From Thiomicrorhabdus indica (GTDB lineage Bacteria; Pseudomonadota; Gammaproteobacteria; Thiomicrospirales; Thiomicrospiraceae): DNA of 64,000 bases. The notes beneath the pieces were generated by a model that did no database searches, was not told where the DNA came from, and worked only from the letters and a program-made list of their open reading frames with translations. Every line of letters starts with the position of its first letter. Within the stretch, counting starts at the first letter, position 1. This document shows, one piece after another, positions 11,882 to 20,498 of the stretch. Location: contig NZ_CP033040.1 of the NCBI RefSeq assembly GCF_004293625.1, positions 2,247,001 to 2,311,000 on the forward strand, given 5' to 3'. A program made the translations under genes and the position numbers.

Positions 11882-11908
11882 AAAAAAAAGCCAAGCATTT
11901 GCTTGGCT
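11882..11908 (-). terminator. terminator between corC and lnt
   Basis: On the minus strand AGCCAAGC / GCTTGGCT (8-bp stem, 4-nt loop) runs into seven or eight T. It follows the corC stop and precedes lnt, so lnt needs read-through or its own promoter. The core CCAAGCATTTGCTTGG recurs exactly in the terminator at 41633. Confidence 0.88.
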
Positions 11909-11930
11909 CTTATTTCACACAGCCGCCAGA

Positions 11931-12809
11931 CTATACAGCCGCTTCATCCAATGGTTTTTGATCATCATTCGCTGACTCTAGCATATCTGCTTGAAGAGGG
12001 GAAACCTGAAATAAGTCGGCACGACGATCGGTTGCCTGCAACACCTTAATCAACCAGTTTTCGGCTTCAACCTCTTCCCCAACAATCGGCACATGGCCTA
12101 GAATGTTAGCGACATAGCCGCCTAAACTTTCACTATTACCGTCATCAACTTGCGTTTTGAAGAAATCATTAAACTGATCAAGTGGTGTAATCGCTTTTAC
12201 CGCGTAAATCTCACCTGCTCGCTTTTTAATATTTTCATCATGATCATCATGCTCATCTTCAATATTCCCAACAATCTGTTCAAGAACATCTTCAATGGTA
12301 ATCAAACCCGCCAATTCATCATATTCATCAATCACCAATGCCAAGTGATTGCGCCCTTCTTTAAATTCACGCAAAAGTACGTTCAGACGCTTACTTTCGG
12401 GAACAAAGTTTGGCTCACGGCAGATTGCACGCAAATCTTCCTTGGTTTTCACTTCGCCTTTGACTAATGAACGAAACAAATCCTTTGCAAGCAAGACCCC
12501 AACAATCTCCCCCTCATCCATCACCGGATAACGAGAATGAGACGTTTCCAACATCTCTTCCAAAATTTCATCCAACTCTTTGGACAAATCAATTAACACA
12601 ATCTGCAAACGCGGTAGCATAATGTCTCGGACTCGCGCCTCAGAAACCTCCAAAACACCTTGAATCATCAATAAGGCATCGGAGTCAATCACCCCTTGTT
12701 CTTGGGCATTTTGCAATTTTTCAAGAATTTCTTCTCGGCCCTCCGGTTCATCTGAAAACACTTTACTCAGACGACTTATCCACGAAGGACCGTTACTACT
12801 GTCACTCAT
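11931..12809 (-). CDS. corC: CorC/HlyC-family CBS-domain protein (YbeX)
   Basis: A 292-residue protein with two CBS domains (about residues 65-190), including VRDIMLPRLQIV and YDELAGLITIEDVLEQIVGNIEDEHD, and a C-terminal CorC/HlyC transporter-associated domain (about 205-280). It lacks the membrane domain of larger paralogues. Homologues affect magnesium and cobalt efflux and ribosome integrity; the exact role is unsettled. It lies between ybeY and lnt as in E. coli. The 89-bp gap upstream contains an ACCGGCCGGT copy at 12852. Confidence 0.93.
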   Translation of the reverse strand: MSDSSNGPSWISRLSKVFSDEPEGREEILEKLQNAQEQGVIDSDALLMIQGVLEVSEARVRDIMLPRLQIVLIDLSKELDEILEEMLETSHSRYPVMDEGEIVGVLLAKDLFRSLVKGEVKTKEDLRAICREPNFVPESKRLNVLLREFKEGRNHLALVIDEYDELAGLITIEDVLEQIVGNIEDEHDDHDENIKKRAGEIYAVKAITPLDQFNDFFKTQVDDGNSESLGGYVANILGHVPIVGEEVEAENWLIKVLQATDRRADLFQVSPLQADMLESANDDQKPLDEAAV

Positions 12810-12851
12810 ATTAATTTTGATTTCCTAATCAATAAATTTTTTTTAAAAGCT

Positions 12852-12861
12852 ACCGGCCGGT
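12852..12861. repeat. ACCGGCCGGT palindrome upstream of corC
   Basis: Perfect copy between ybeY and corC, 43 bp from the corC start codon, the same distance as the copy upstream of leuS. Confidence 0.9.
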
Positions 12862-12898
12862 TAATTTTTATACATTTCACCAATGGCTTAAACTTCGC

Positions 12899-13369
12899 TC
12901 AAACTTCATAAGGGTTATCAAACCCTAACTTTTGCATAATTTTTATTTCAAGCGCTTCCATTTCTTGCGCGTCTTTTTCTTCTATATGGTCATAACCTTG
13001 CAAATGCAAGGTGCCATGCACCATCATATGCGCCCAATGTGCTTCAAGCGATTTGTTTTGTTCTTTGGCTTCTCGCTCAACCACTGCCGCGCAAATCACC
13101 AAGTCACCTAAATACGGCAGCTCTTCACCAAGCTCAACTAATCCCATTGGCTGCTCAAATTCAAACGACAACACATTGGTGGGTGAATCCTTGCCGCGGT
13201 AATCGCGATTCAGCTCTTGGCTCTCAACCTCGTCCACCACCCGAACAGTCATCTCTACCACTTGGTATGCAAGTTCACCCTGCAAAGCGGCGCGCACCCA
13301 TTTATGGCACTGTCCGACATCGGGAATAGATAGCGGTTCGATACCCCATTGCAAATCAACGCTTAACAT
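12899..13369 (-). CDS. ybeY: endoribonuclease YbeY
   Basis: Single-strand-specific metal-dependent endoribonuclease for 16S rRNA 3' end maturation and ribosome quality control. The [11 protein letters not shown] motif supplies the three zinc-binding histidines, and [18 protein letters not shown] is typical of the family. I choose the ATG at 13369 (156 residues) because AAGGAG lies 6 bp before it and the length then equals E. coli YbeY (155). An in-frame ATG 39 bp further upstream lacks this support. It follows phoH in the conserved ybeZ-ybeY-ybeX order. Confidence 0.96.
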   Translation of the reverse strand: MLSVDLQWGIEPLSIPDVGQCHKWVRAALQGELAYQVVEMTVRVVDEVESQELNRDYRGKDSPTNVLSFEFEQPMGLVELGEELPYLGDLVICAAVVEREAKEQNKSLEAHWAHMMVHGTLHLQGYDHIEEKDAQEMEALEIKIMQKLGFDNPYEV

Positions 13370-13427
13370 GGAGAACTCCTTTTCACAACGGTGAAAATTT
13401 AAAGACATTTAGACTGGTAAAATTTGA

Positions 13428-14429
13428 TTACTGATTCGTATTATCACGTTTTTTTGCGTCAATTTGCTTGGCTTTATTTCGGTCATACCGATCATAAGCG
13501 TGCACAATTTTTTGCACTAATGCATGACGAACCACGTCTTTGGCTTGATAAAAGGTGAAACCAATACCACTGACACCTTCTAAAACCTCAATCACATGGC
13601 GCAAACCTGACTTTTGAGAACGAGGTAAGTCACACTGAGTAATGTCGCCCGTGACCACCGCTGTCGAACCAAAACCAATTCGCGTCAAAAACATTTTCAT
13701 TTGCTCGGTCGTCGTATTCTGAGCTTCATCCAGAATAATAAACGATTCATTTAAAGTACGACCACGCATAAATGCCAAAGGCGCGACTTCAATCACGTTC
13801 TTTTCTAACAATCGCTCAACCGTTTCAAAACCAAGCATTTCAAATAACGCATCAAAGAGTGGACGCAAATACGGGTCGACTTTTTGACTTAAATCGCCAG
13901 GCAGAAAACCGAGCTTTTCGCCGGCTTCCACCGCAGGGCGCGTCAGAATAATTCGACGCACCTTTTCACTTTCCAAGGCGGCAACTGCGCAGGCAACTGC
14001 TAAATAAGTCTTTCCTGTACCGGCCGGTCCAATCCCAAAATTAATATCGTGTGACTGGATTGAAGCAATATAACTGGCTTGATTCAAGTTGCGAGTTTTA
14101 ATGGTTTTGCGACGTGTTTTGATTAACTGCTGTTCTTCACTCAATGCCTGCATTTCATCAAATCCAAGCTCATGCAAAACCAAATGCAATTTTTCAGGCG
14201 TTAGCGTCTCAAACTGTGTCTGTTCATACAAATCACGAATGACTTGTTCTGTTTTCACTAGACGTTCCGGCAAACCAGTGACAGAAACCGCGAATCCGCG
14301 AGTATTAATTTCTACGCCTAAACGCAATTCAACTTGACCTAAATGCTCATGATTCCAACCGCAAAGGTTTTGCAACCGCTCGTTGTCCTCTGGGAACAAT
14401 TGAAATTCAATGCTTTGTAATGCCGTCAA
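13428..14429 (-). CDS. ybeZ: PhoH-like ATPase (YbeZ)
   Basis: A 333-residue PhoH-family P-loop ATPase with an N-terminal KH-like RNA-binding region (about residues 25-75). The Walker A is GPAGTGKT (about 137) and the Walker B-like stretch is FIILDEAQN (about 230). YbeZ partners YbeY in RNA processing. The start is TTG with GAGG 7 bp upstream. The palindrome ACCGGCCGGT at 14019 encodes the Pro-Ala-Gly of its own Walker A loop, and two further copies lie 36 and 66 bp upstream of the gene. Confidence 0.94.
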   Translation of the reverse strand: MTALQSIEFQLFPEDNERLQNLCGWNHEHLGQVELRLGVEINTRGFAVSVTGLPERLVKTEQVIRDLYEQTQFETLTPEKLHLVLHELGFDEMQALSEEQQLIKTRRKTIKTRNLNQASYIASIQSHDINFGIGPAGTGKTYLAVACAVAALESEKVRRIILTRPAVEAGEKLGFLPGDLSQKVDPYLRPLFDALFEMLGFETVERLLEKNVIEVAPLAFMRGRTLNESFIILDEAQNTTTEQMKMFLTRIGFGSTAVVTGDITQCDLPRSQKSGLRHVIEVLEGVSGIGFTFYQAKDVVRHALVQKIVHAYDRYDRNKAKQIDAKKRDNTNQ

Positions 14430-14464
14430 AAAAACGCCTCATTGGAAATATAAAACAAAAACAA

Positions 14465-14504
14465 ACCGGCCGGTAAGATTTTAAGAAAAACTTTACCGGC
14501 CGGT
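14465..14504. repeat. pair of ACCGGCCGGT palindromes upstream of ybeZ
   Basis: Two perfect copies (14465-14474 and 14495-14504) have starts exactly 30 bp apart, about three helical turns, in the miaB-ybeZ gap. The first shares the flank TAAGATTTTAA with the copy at 66. The second, read on the minus strand, continues as TAAAG. Confidence 0.92.
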
Positions 14505-14553
14505 ACAAAACAATAATAAACGAAATTATGATTTACGTGCTAGTTTGAAAAGT

Positions 14554-15990
14554 TTACAACGCATGAAACTGCGGTGCAACGAACTTATCTGCCTCGGGTG
14601 TCGCAACGATTTCACCTTTTAACGAGTTGGTATAAGCCTCAGTGATTTTGACATCAATAAATTGGCCAATTAAATCCGGCGAGCCTTCCACATTCACCAC
14701 ACGATTATTCTCAGTACGCCCAGCGATTTCTGTAAATGAATTACGCGACAAACGCTCTACCAAAATTCGTTGAATTGTGCCGACCATGCCCTCAGAAATC
14801 GCGGCGGTCTGTTTATTCAGTTGTTCTTGCAAGAAATACAAACGACGTTTTTTCTTCTCCATCGGCTCTTCATCCGGCAAAGACGCCGCTGGTGTTCCCG
14901 GACGCGCTGAGTAAATAAAACTGAATGAGCGATCGTAGTTTAATTCTTCCACCAATTTCAACGTTTCTTTGAAATCATCACAAGTTTCGCCGGGGAAGCC
15001 CACAATAAAGTCACCCGACAAACTCAAGTTCGGACGATGTTCACGAATTTTTCGAATCGTGGATTTATATTCCAACACCATGTGATTACGTTTCATTAGC
15101 GCCAAAACACGGTCCGCACCCGATTGAATCGGCAGATGCAAATGCGACACCAGCTCAGGAATTTCTGCATAACAATCAATAATGCTTTGCGTCATTTCAT
15201 TTGGATGTGACGTTGTATAACGAATTCGGTCAATGCCATCAATCGTACGCATCGCATGCATTAACACCGCCAAGTCAGCAATATCGCCATCCGCCATTTC
15301 ACCACGATACGCATTCACATTTTGCCCAAGCAGGTTAATTTCACGCACCCCTTGTGCTGCCAAAGAGCGAATTTCCGCCATGACATCTTCAAACGGACGA
15401 CTAACCTCTTCACCGCGCGTGTATGGCACCACACAGAAGGTACAATACTTTGAGCAACCTTCCATAATTGACACCATTGCCGACACGCCATTGACTTCCG
15501 GCTCGGGCAAATTATCGAATTTCTCAATTTCAGGAAACGAGATGTCAATCACGGCTTTTTTCTTTTTAATCGAATCATCACCACGCACACGCAGCGCTTC
15601 ATCAATCATTGCCGGTAAACGGTGCAAGGTTTGCGGGCCAAAAATCACATCGACCGCTGGCGCACGTTGACGAATCACATCGCCTTCTTGTGAGGCAACA
15701 CAACCGCCCACACCAATAATGCGATTCGGCTTTTTCGCTTTCCATTTACGCCAACGACCGAGTTCAGAAAAGACTTTTTCTTGAGCTTTTTCACGCACTG
15801 AACAAGTGTTCATCAAGACCACGTCCGCGTCGTCTGGATTCTCGACCAACTCTAGACCATAGGTTTTTTGCAACAGACTCGCCATTTTATCCGAGTCATA
15901 CTCATTCATCTGACAACCATAGGTAATCACATGAAGACCACCCGTGAATGGAGTCTCTGTCAAAGTGGTTTGCAACGCGTCCTGTGCCAT
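14554..15990 (-). CDS. miaB: tRNA-2-methylthio-N6-dimethylallyladenosine synthase
   Basis: Radical-SAM methylthiotransferase that converts i6A37 to ms2i6A37 in tRNAs. It has the N-terminal MTTase domain ([12 protein letters not shown] and further cysteines for one 4Fe-4S cluster), the radical-SAM motif CSKYCTFC for the second cluster (about residue 165), and a C-terminal TRAM domain (about 385-450). I choose the ATG at 15990 (MAQDALQ, AGGGA upstream), because the longer in-frame start is TTG and adds residues not typical of the family. First gene of miaB-ybeZ-ybeY-corC-lnt. Confidence 0.96.
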   Translation of the reverse strand: MAQDALQTTLTETPFTGGLHVITYGCQMNEYDSDKMASLLQKTYGLELVENPDDADVVLMNTCSVREKAQEKVFSELGRWRKWKAKKPNRIIGVGGCVASQEGDVIRQRAPAVDVIFGPQTLHRLPAMIDEALRVRGDDSIKKKKAVIDISFPEIEKFDNLPEPEVNGVSAMVSIMEGCSKYCTFCVVPYTRGEEVSRPFEDVMAEIRSLAAQGVREINLLGQNVNAYRGEMADGDIADLAVLMHAMRTIDGIDRIRYTTSHPNEMTQSIIDCYAEIPELVSHLHLPIQSGADRVLALMKRNHMVLEYKSTIRKIREHRPNLSLSGDFIVGFPGETCDDFKETLKLVEELNYDRSFSFIYSARPGTPAASLPDEEPMEKKKRRLYFLQEQLNKQTAAISEGMVGTIQRILVERLSRNSFTEIAGRTENNRVVNVEGSPDLIGQFIDVKITEAYTNSLKGEIVATPEADKFVAPQFHAL

Positions 15991-16150
15991 CAAAGTCTTT
16001 CCCTGCTGAAAAAATGAAAACGAAATCAATCCCAATAAAACTAGATTAAAACGCTAGGTCAATGAAAAACCTAGACATTTTCTTAAAATTTCAAGGTCGC
16101 GTATTCTAACATAAAGCCGGAAAAAGAAACGATAAGAAATTTTAGACAAT

Positions 16151-16172
16151 AAAAAACCCGCCGAAGCGGGTT
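16151..16172 (-). terminator. terminator of the pilin gene
   Basis: On the minus strand AACCCGC / GCGGGTT with a TTCG tetraloop is followed by a T-rich tail. It lies 30 bp after the pilin stop codon. Confidence 0.9.
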
Positions 16173-16201
16173 AAAATTATAGAAGTTTAAGTATTGTGGA
16201 A

Positions 16202-16741
16202 TTAAAGCTTTTTACACAGAACAATAACTGTACCATCAGCATATGCGGCATCAGCTTGGTTTTGGATATCACCAGTTTGTCCATCTCCGTCATCAAATTT
16301 AGTATCGATATTTAATGCATCTGAACCATCAATATTTCCAGCACAAATCGCTTTGTCAAAACCAGTATTAGTTCCTGCAGTATCATATGAAAAATATCCG
16401 TCTATAGCATGAGAAGGGTTTCCAGTTCCTGTTCCCGTTAAAAAACCTTCATCTCTTAAATCATCCCAAAACTGCGTTACTCCAGTACTATCGGTATTAT
16501 CACTGCTCGTATCATCTGGATATGAACCAGTTCTATCTCTGTAAGCATAATAAGCTGCAGTAATATTCTCAAAATCAGAAGTAACAGATTTTACTTTCGA
16601 GTTTTCAATCAACTCTTGACCTTTAAGTACACCACCCAGTAGTAGACCGATAATGACCAGTACGATTGCGATTTCAACGAGCGTGAAACCTTTTTGTTTT
16701 TTCGCCAACGATTGAACGTTCGCTTTGAAATTGTTTCTCAT
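16202..16741 (-). CDS. type IV pilin-like major subunit candidate
   Basis: A 179-residue prepilin. A basic 18-residue leader ends in Gly, followed by FTLVEIAIVLVIIGLLLGG, the class III signal with Glu5 that prepilin peptidase recognises. The globular part contains a Ca-type acidic stretch IDTKFDDGDGQTGD and two cysteines (about residues 133 and 176) placed to close a C-terminal disulfide loop, as in type IV pilins. It is separated from the upstream kinase operon by a terminator and has its own terminator, so it can be expressed at a different, possibly higher, level. That fits a major subunit for the minor-pilin-like set encoded upstream, but this is inference. Confidence 0.8.
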   Translation of the reverse strand: MRNNFKANVQSLAKKQKGFTLVEIAIVLVIIGLLLGGVLKGQELIENSKVKSVTSDFENITAAYYAYRDRTGSYPDDTSSDNTDSTGVTQFWDDLRDEGFLTGTGTGNPSHAIDGYFSYDTAGTNTGFDKAICAGNIDGSDALNIDTKFDDGDGQTGDIQNQADAAYADGTVIVLCKKL

Positions 16742-16811
16742 AATATGACCCTTCTCATGAATTTACAGAAAAACACGTATGTGTGCTTTTCATAATAGCC
16801 ATCTCAACCAG

Positions 16812-16838
16812 AAAAAACAGAGTAAATTTTTTTTACTC
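16812..16838 (-). terminator. terminator of the prepilin/two-component operon
   Basis: On the minus strand GAGTAAA / TTTACTC (7-bp stem, 5-nt loop) is followed by TG and six T. It lies just after the kinase stop codon and before the pilin gene. Confidence 0.75.
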
Positions 16839-16846
16839 GATTTGAT

Positions 16847-17953
16847 TTATTGATTTAACACATCTTTTATAGGGATACTCACTTCAAATAGAGATGTCTG
16901 ATTTTCAGTATTTGATCGAAATGTCACCAAACCGTCTATCTGCTTGAGCAGCTCTCTTGCAAGAAACAACCCCAATCCCATGCCACTTTCACTATTCGTC
17001 CAAAACGGTTCAAACATCCGTTCTATCGGAACCTGCTGCAAACTTATCTCAGAACTTTCTATCTGAACACTGAGTTCATCAGCTTGTTTCTTCACCCGAA
17101 TTTTCAGCACCTCACTCCCTGAACCATGATCACGAAAGTTATTTAGAATGTTTTTAAAAACTTCTAACATCAATTCACGAGGAAGATACACATTCGCTTC
17201 CCCTTTAATTTGTGCAGCCAGTGCATTCACCTTCACGATATCTAAAATCATCGACTCAATATTGATCCATTCATTCTGTAAAACTTGTGAAGGTTGATAG
17301 GTCTGCGATAAGGTACGTTTCGCTCTTTGTGCCATAAACGGCACTGAGGCTTTCAAGCGGTTCATTAATTTGTTACAAGCCTCTTCAGCTTCGATGGTTT
17401 GCACTTGATCTGAAAGCAATTGTAGGAACTGCGCAATGTTTTTAATCTCATGCTGAACAAACAATTGGTAGCGCTCAAGTCGTTTTTGAGAAATAAGAAT
17501 TTGCGACTGTTTGAGCATTAAATCCTGCTCAAGAATATGCTGAAAAGTGATAAGAATAACGCGAGCAATACTTTCTGGTTGCTGTCCTGAATAAGACAAA
17601 TAGGCACTCACCTTAAATTTCATGTCATCGACGGACGCAGTAAATGCATAAAGGTAAGTTTGGTCCAGTGTTGAGCCTTTGGAAATTTTAAAGGTTTCAC
17701 CAAACCAGTTGACATTCGCTTCAAGCTCCAAGCAACCGGAACGGTTAAGAAGTGGCCAAGATTGATGAAAAAACTCCAAGGCATCTTGCTGGCAGTTTTC
17801 GTTAATTTTGTAGAGTTGCGAAATACTGTGTCTTAATTTAAGTGTTTGGTATCGAAAATAGAGCGCCAGAACAACCAAAACAATGCCTAACAGGAGAATG
17901 AGAAACCATCCCTCGGAAGAGAGAAATTCAATAGTGGCCTGTATCCATTCCAT
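16847..17953 (-). CDS. membrane-anchored sensor histidine kinase
   Basis: About 368 residues. One N-terminal transmembrane helix (WFLILLLGIVLVVLALYF, about residues 16-33) is followed by a cytoplasmic input region with no recognisable periplasmic sensor. The phosphoacceptor His is in FVQHEIKN (about 166). The HATPase_c domain has an N box in NILNNFRDH and a G box in SGMGLGLFLARELL. The start is uncertain: the ATG at 17953 directly follows the regulator stop (TAG-C-ATG), which suggests translational coupling, while longer in-frame starts overlap the regulator. Last gene of the ten-gene operon; its cognate partner is very probably the adjacent response regulator. Confidence 0.85.
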   Translation of the reverse strand: MEWIQATIEFLSSEGWFLILLLGIVLVVLALYFRYQTLKLRHSISQLYKINENCQQDALEFFHQSWPLLNRSGCLELEANVNWFGETFKISKGSTLDQTYLYAFTASVDDMKFKVSAYLSYSGQQPESIARVILITFQHILEQDLMLKQSQILISQKRLERYQLFVQHEIKNIAQFLQLLSDQVQTIEAEEACNKLMNRLKASVPFMAQRAKRTLSQTYQPSQVLQNEWINIESMILDIVKVNALAAQIKGEANVYLPRELMLEVFKNILNNFRDHGSGSEVLKIRVKKQADELSVQIESSEISLQQVPIERMFEPFWTNSESGMGLGLFLARELLKQIDGLVTFRSNTENQTSLFEVSIPIKDVLNQ

Positions 17954-17954
17954 G

Positions 17955-18569
17955 CTAATCTGAGAAAGCCTCGTCATCTCGGTCAATGGAATACTTCTTG
18001 ATTAAGTAGTACACATTTTCACGCTTTAAGCCGAGCAAACGAGCCGTTTCATGCACATTGAACTGGGTTTGCATCAAAACCTGTCTTACCAACTTCTCTT
18101 CTGCTGAATTTCTGACATGCTTAACGCCTTCGCCCAAGGACACATCAATTGAAACCTTGTGTAGTCCTTCTTGATCCTTAAGCTTTTCTTCTTGATCATA
18201 AAACAGACAGGCTCTTTTGACAGCTTGCAACAAACTCAGGTTATCTACCGGTTTTTCAAGAAAATCAAACGCGCCATGTTTAAGCGCCAAATAGGAGGTA
18301 GCCTCGACGTTTTGCCCCGTTAAAACAATCGTCTTAATTTTAGAAATATGACGGCTCAGCCAGTCCAAAACCGCCAATCCCTCATCAGGTGAATGCTCCG
18401 CTGGAGGCATTCCCATATCCAACACAACTACCTGAATATCGTTTTCAGACAAACACGCAAGCGCCTGCTCTCTTGAAGCTGCCTCCAAAATAGAACAACC
18501 TTCAGATTCTAAAGAAAAACCCAGCATGCTTCGCAATGCTGGGTCGTCATCCACAATTAAGCAGTTCAT
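17955..18569 (-). CDS. response regulator, receiver plus Fis-type HTH
   Basis: A 204-residue regulator. The receiver domain (about residues 1-120) has acidic residues in IVDDDP, the phosphoacceptor Asp51 in VVVLDMGMPP, the Thr in IVLTGQ and the Lys in FLEKPVD. A linker leads to a C-terminal Fis-type helix-turn-helix (about 160-200, with FNVHETARLLGLKRENVYYL). It has no AAA+ sigma-54 activation domain, so it resembles the short PrrA/ActR architecture rather than PilR. It lies between the small secreted RTX-like gene and the kinase, in an operon with seven prepilin genes. Control of those genes is the natural inference. Confidence 0.88.
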   Translation of the reverse strand: MNCLIVDDDPALRSMLGFSLESEGCSILEAASREQALACLSENDIQVVVLDMGMPPAEHSPDEGLAVLDWLSRHISKIKTIVLTGQNVEATSYLALKHGAFDFLEKPVDNLSLLQAVKRACLFYDQEEKLKDQEGLHKVSIDVSLGEGVKHVRNSAEEKLVRQVLMQTQFNVHETARLLGLKRENVYYLIKKYSIDRDDEAFSD

Positions 18570-18575
18570 AAATTC

Positions 18576-18956
18576 TTAGTTGCCACATTCTTCCCACTTA
18601 CAAGTTTGGCGACCACCAGATTCTGAAAAAATTATTAACTCGAAATTAACGATATTGGCCTTTTCCAGGTTAGTAAGCTCACCCCACGAAGCAATATTTT
18701 CGAGAACCAACGTATCAAATCCATCACCTCCATTGATTGCTTTATCCACGCGACCAGATTCAGGGTCTTCGGTCTTTCCTAGCCATAACACATCATCCCC
18801 AGGGCCAAGATCAACACCGATCAAACCTAAGTCTAGAGTTTCCGTAACAGTTCTCTCAAACGACTCTTCTTGAGAGTAAGGTGTCTTTGATTGAGCATAA
18901 CTATTATTCGATAATGAAAGAATTATGATTCCTAGTGCGACCATTAACTTAGTCAT
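18576..18956 (-). CDS. small secreted protein with RTX-like repeats
   Basis: A 126-residue protein with a cleavable signal peptide (about residues 1-21, ending in SYA). Two RTX-like units follow, LGPGDDVLWLG and GGDGFDTLVLENI, of the G-x-G-x-D type that binds calcium in beta-rolls. Two cysteines near the C-terminus (CKWEEC) could pair. A strong AGAGGAGG ribosome binding site precedes the ATG. It lies in the prepilin operon, and its repeats resemble those in the C-terminal region of the next upstream prepilin, so it may be a detached copy of that domain. No known family was recognised. Confidence 0.7.
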   Translation of the reverse strand: MTKLMVALGIIILSLSNNSYAQSKTPYSQEESFERTVTETLDLGLIGVDLGPGDDVLWLGKTEDPESGRVDKAINGGDGFDTLVLENIASWGELTNLEKANIVNFELIIFSESGGRQTCKWEECGN

Positions 18957-18976
18957 GATTTCCTCCTCTTGAAAGA

Positions 18977-20479
18977 TTAATCTTCAAAATAGTAAAGGCG
19001 TCTGTAAATATAAACTGTTTCATTACCATTCTCTTGAGGGTAGCCATCATCCAACACCCACCATTCTTGATTACCATTTCTGTTTATCTCTTCAGAACCT
19101 GGGCTATTTTCATTAAAATTTTCGATTGCCGTTTGGGCGTCGTTTTCACTGTCGTACTCAACGGGTTCTCCAACATCTTGTGGAGTAGAATCATTTACAT
19201 CTGTGCTCATAGAAGACTCAGTACCGGAATAGTCTGCTTGAATCCAGACCTTGTCATCACCTTCCCCAGCAGTTAAAAGCTCATGTAGCTCTCCGCTAAT
19301 AACAAACTTATCGTTACCTGTTCCTAAATCAACCTCGGAGAATGCATCATTAGCAATGTAGACACTGTCATCTCCTGCACCTGTATCAAGTGCTGCATTT
19401 GAGCCATAATCACTGATTATGCCAGTTTTGTTGTCATAGGTAAGGCCAGAAGACAAATCATTTCCTATCAAAACATAGTCATCCCCTTTGCCTAAATCCA
19501 AAGCAGTGGTTACGTTCTGATCCACGGCTATGACATCTTGATTTTTTTCATCATGGTCATCATCTCCAGCGTCACCCTGTAAAGCCTGATAGTCACCCTC
19601 ATTTAACGAATAATTTCTAAAGGTAGGATCAGGGATCTCTTCTTGAAGAATTGTTTCGCCACCCGTGCCACCGACAAACTGGTTATACGTAATTTTTTGG
19701 GATAACACCCTTGACTTAATTTCATAGCCTGTGATGTACTCAATTAGATCATCAAACTGAGCACCATCGGCATCACTAATTATTTGTTGGTGATAATAGG
19801 CATCTCCATCGCAATTCTCATTCTCAGCACCGGAAAGTCCTGAACAATCAGGGGATGTTGTCACCATTGTTGAGTTGAAGTTTTCGCCATAAGCGACTAA
19901 AACTATAGAAGCCGTGCTTGTGACCAAATGCGCATCACTTGGTGTTCCTGAACAAGCTGTAGCTGATTCATTACAAATAAAATAGTTTCCACTACCATCA
20001 TTATTATAGATAGGAGGGGTGGCTAAAGAGAAAAATGCACCATCGTCGTTTCTATTACAAAAGAAACTCGCTGAATCTGTTGCATCACAGACAGTCACAC
20101 TATCCGTTGCTTCGGAATTTACAACATATCGAATGGGGTTATTCCAACCATCAAAAGTATCACTTTGGCTTAAACCAATATCAACAAATGGAACAAGACC
20201 AATAGACACAGAACATTCTGCACCAGGATTAGCAGTAACTCTATTCTCTAGTCCATCATTGTCAGCATCAGGGCAAGGAAGGTACTTATTTATTTGAGAA
20301 AATTTGAGCAACTGCTCTTTAATATTTGAAAGATTATTTTCAGATTCTTGCTGATATTTAACTTTTTGGAAACTGCTCAGTCCAGTAATCGTTCCCGCTA
20401 CAATAATGCCAACTATCCCAAGAACAATAGAGATTTCAACGAGTGTAAACCCTTTAGATTTAGTATCACTTTTTCGCAT
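18977..20479 (-). CDS. PCPD-type prepilin with RTX-like repeats (A-type)
   Basis: About 500 residues. The leader MRKSDTKSKG is followed by FTLVEISIVLGIVG with Glu5. The PCPDADNDGLENR loop (about residues 60-75) and a following Cys make a putative disulfide-closed calcium site. Family motifs are PFVDIG, VLVAYGENF and FDDLIEYITGYEIKSRVL. The C-terminal half has four RTX-like units (about residues 320-415), such as LDLGKGDDYVLIGND, LDTGAGDDSVYIAND and VDLGTGNDKFVISG. I choose the ATG at 20479 with GGAG 7 bp upstream; the longer frame begins with TTG. Not recognised as a named minor pilin. Confidence 0.82.
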   Translation of the reverse strand: MRKSDTKSKGFTLVEISIVLGIVGIIVAGTITGLSSFQKVKYQQESENNLSNIKEQLLKFSQINKYLPCPDADNDGLENRVTANPGAECSVSIGLVPFVDIGLSQSDTFDGWNNPIRYVVNSEATDSVTVCDATDSASFFCNRNDDGAFFSLATPPIYNNDGSGNYFICNESATACSGTPSDAHLVTSTASIVLVAYGENFNSTMVTTSPDCSGLSGAENENCDGDAYYHQQIISDADGAQFDDLIEYITGYEIKSRVLSQKITYNQFVGGTGGETILQEEIPDPTFRNYSLNEGDYQALQGDAGDDDHDEKNQDVIAVDQNVTTALDLGKGDDYVLIGNDLSSGLTYDNKTGIISDYGSNAALDTGAGDDSVYIANDAFSEVDLGTGNDKFVISGELHELLTAGEGDDKVWIQADYSGTESSMSTDVNDSTPQDVGEPVEYDSENDAQTAIENFNENSPGSEEINRNGNQEWWVLDDGYPQENGNETVYIYRRLYYFED

Positions 20480-20498
20480 TTTAAATCTCCTAAATCCT

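Noticed and set aside
16742-16811. Sigma-54 promoter for the pilin gene
   Set aside because: A GG and a GC element are present on the minus strand but separated by 12 bases instead of the required 10.
18576-20479. Type I secreted RTX toxin
   Set aside because: Proteins have a signal peptide or a prepilin leader, not a C-terminal type I signal, and no HlyB/HlyD/TolC-type genes lie nearby.
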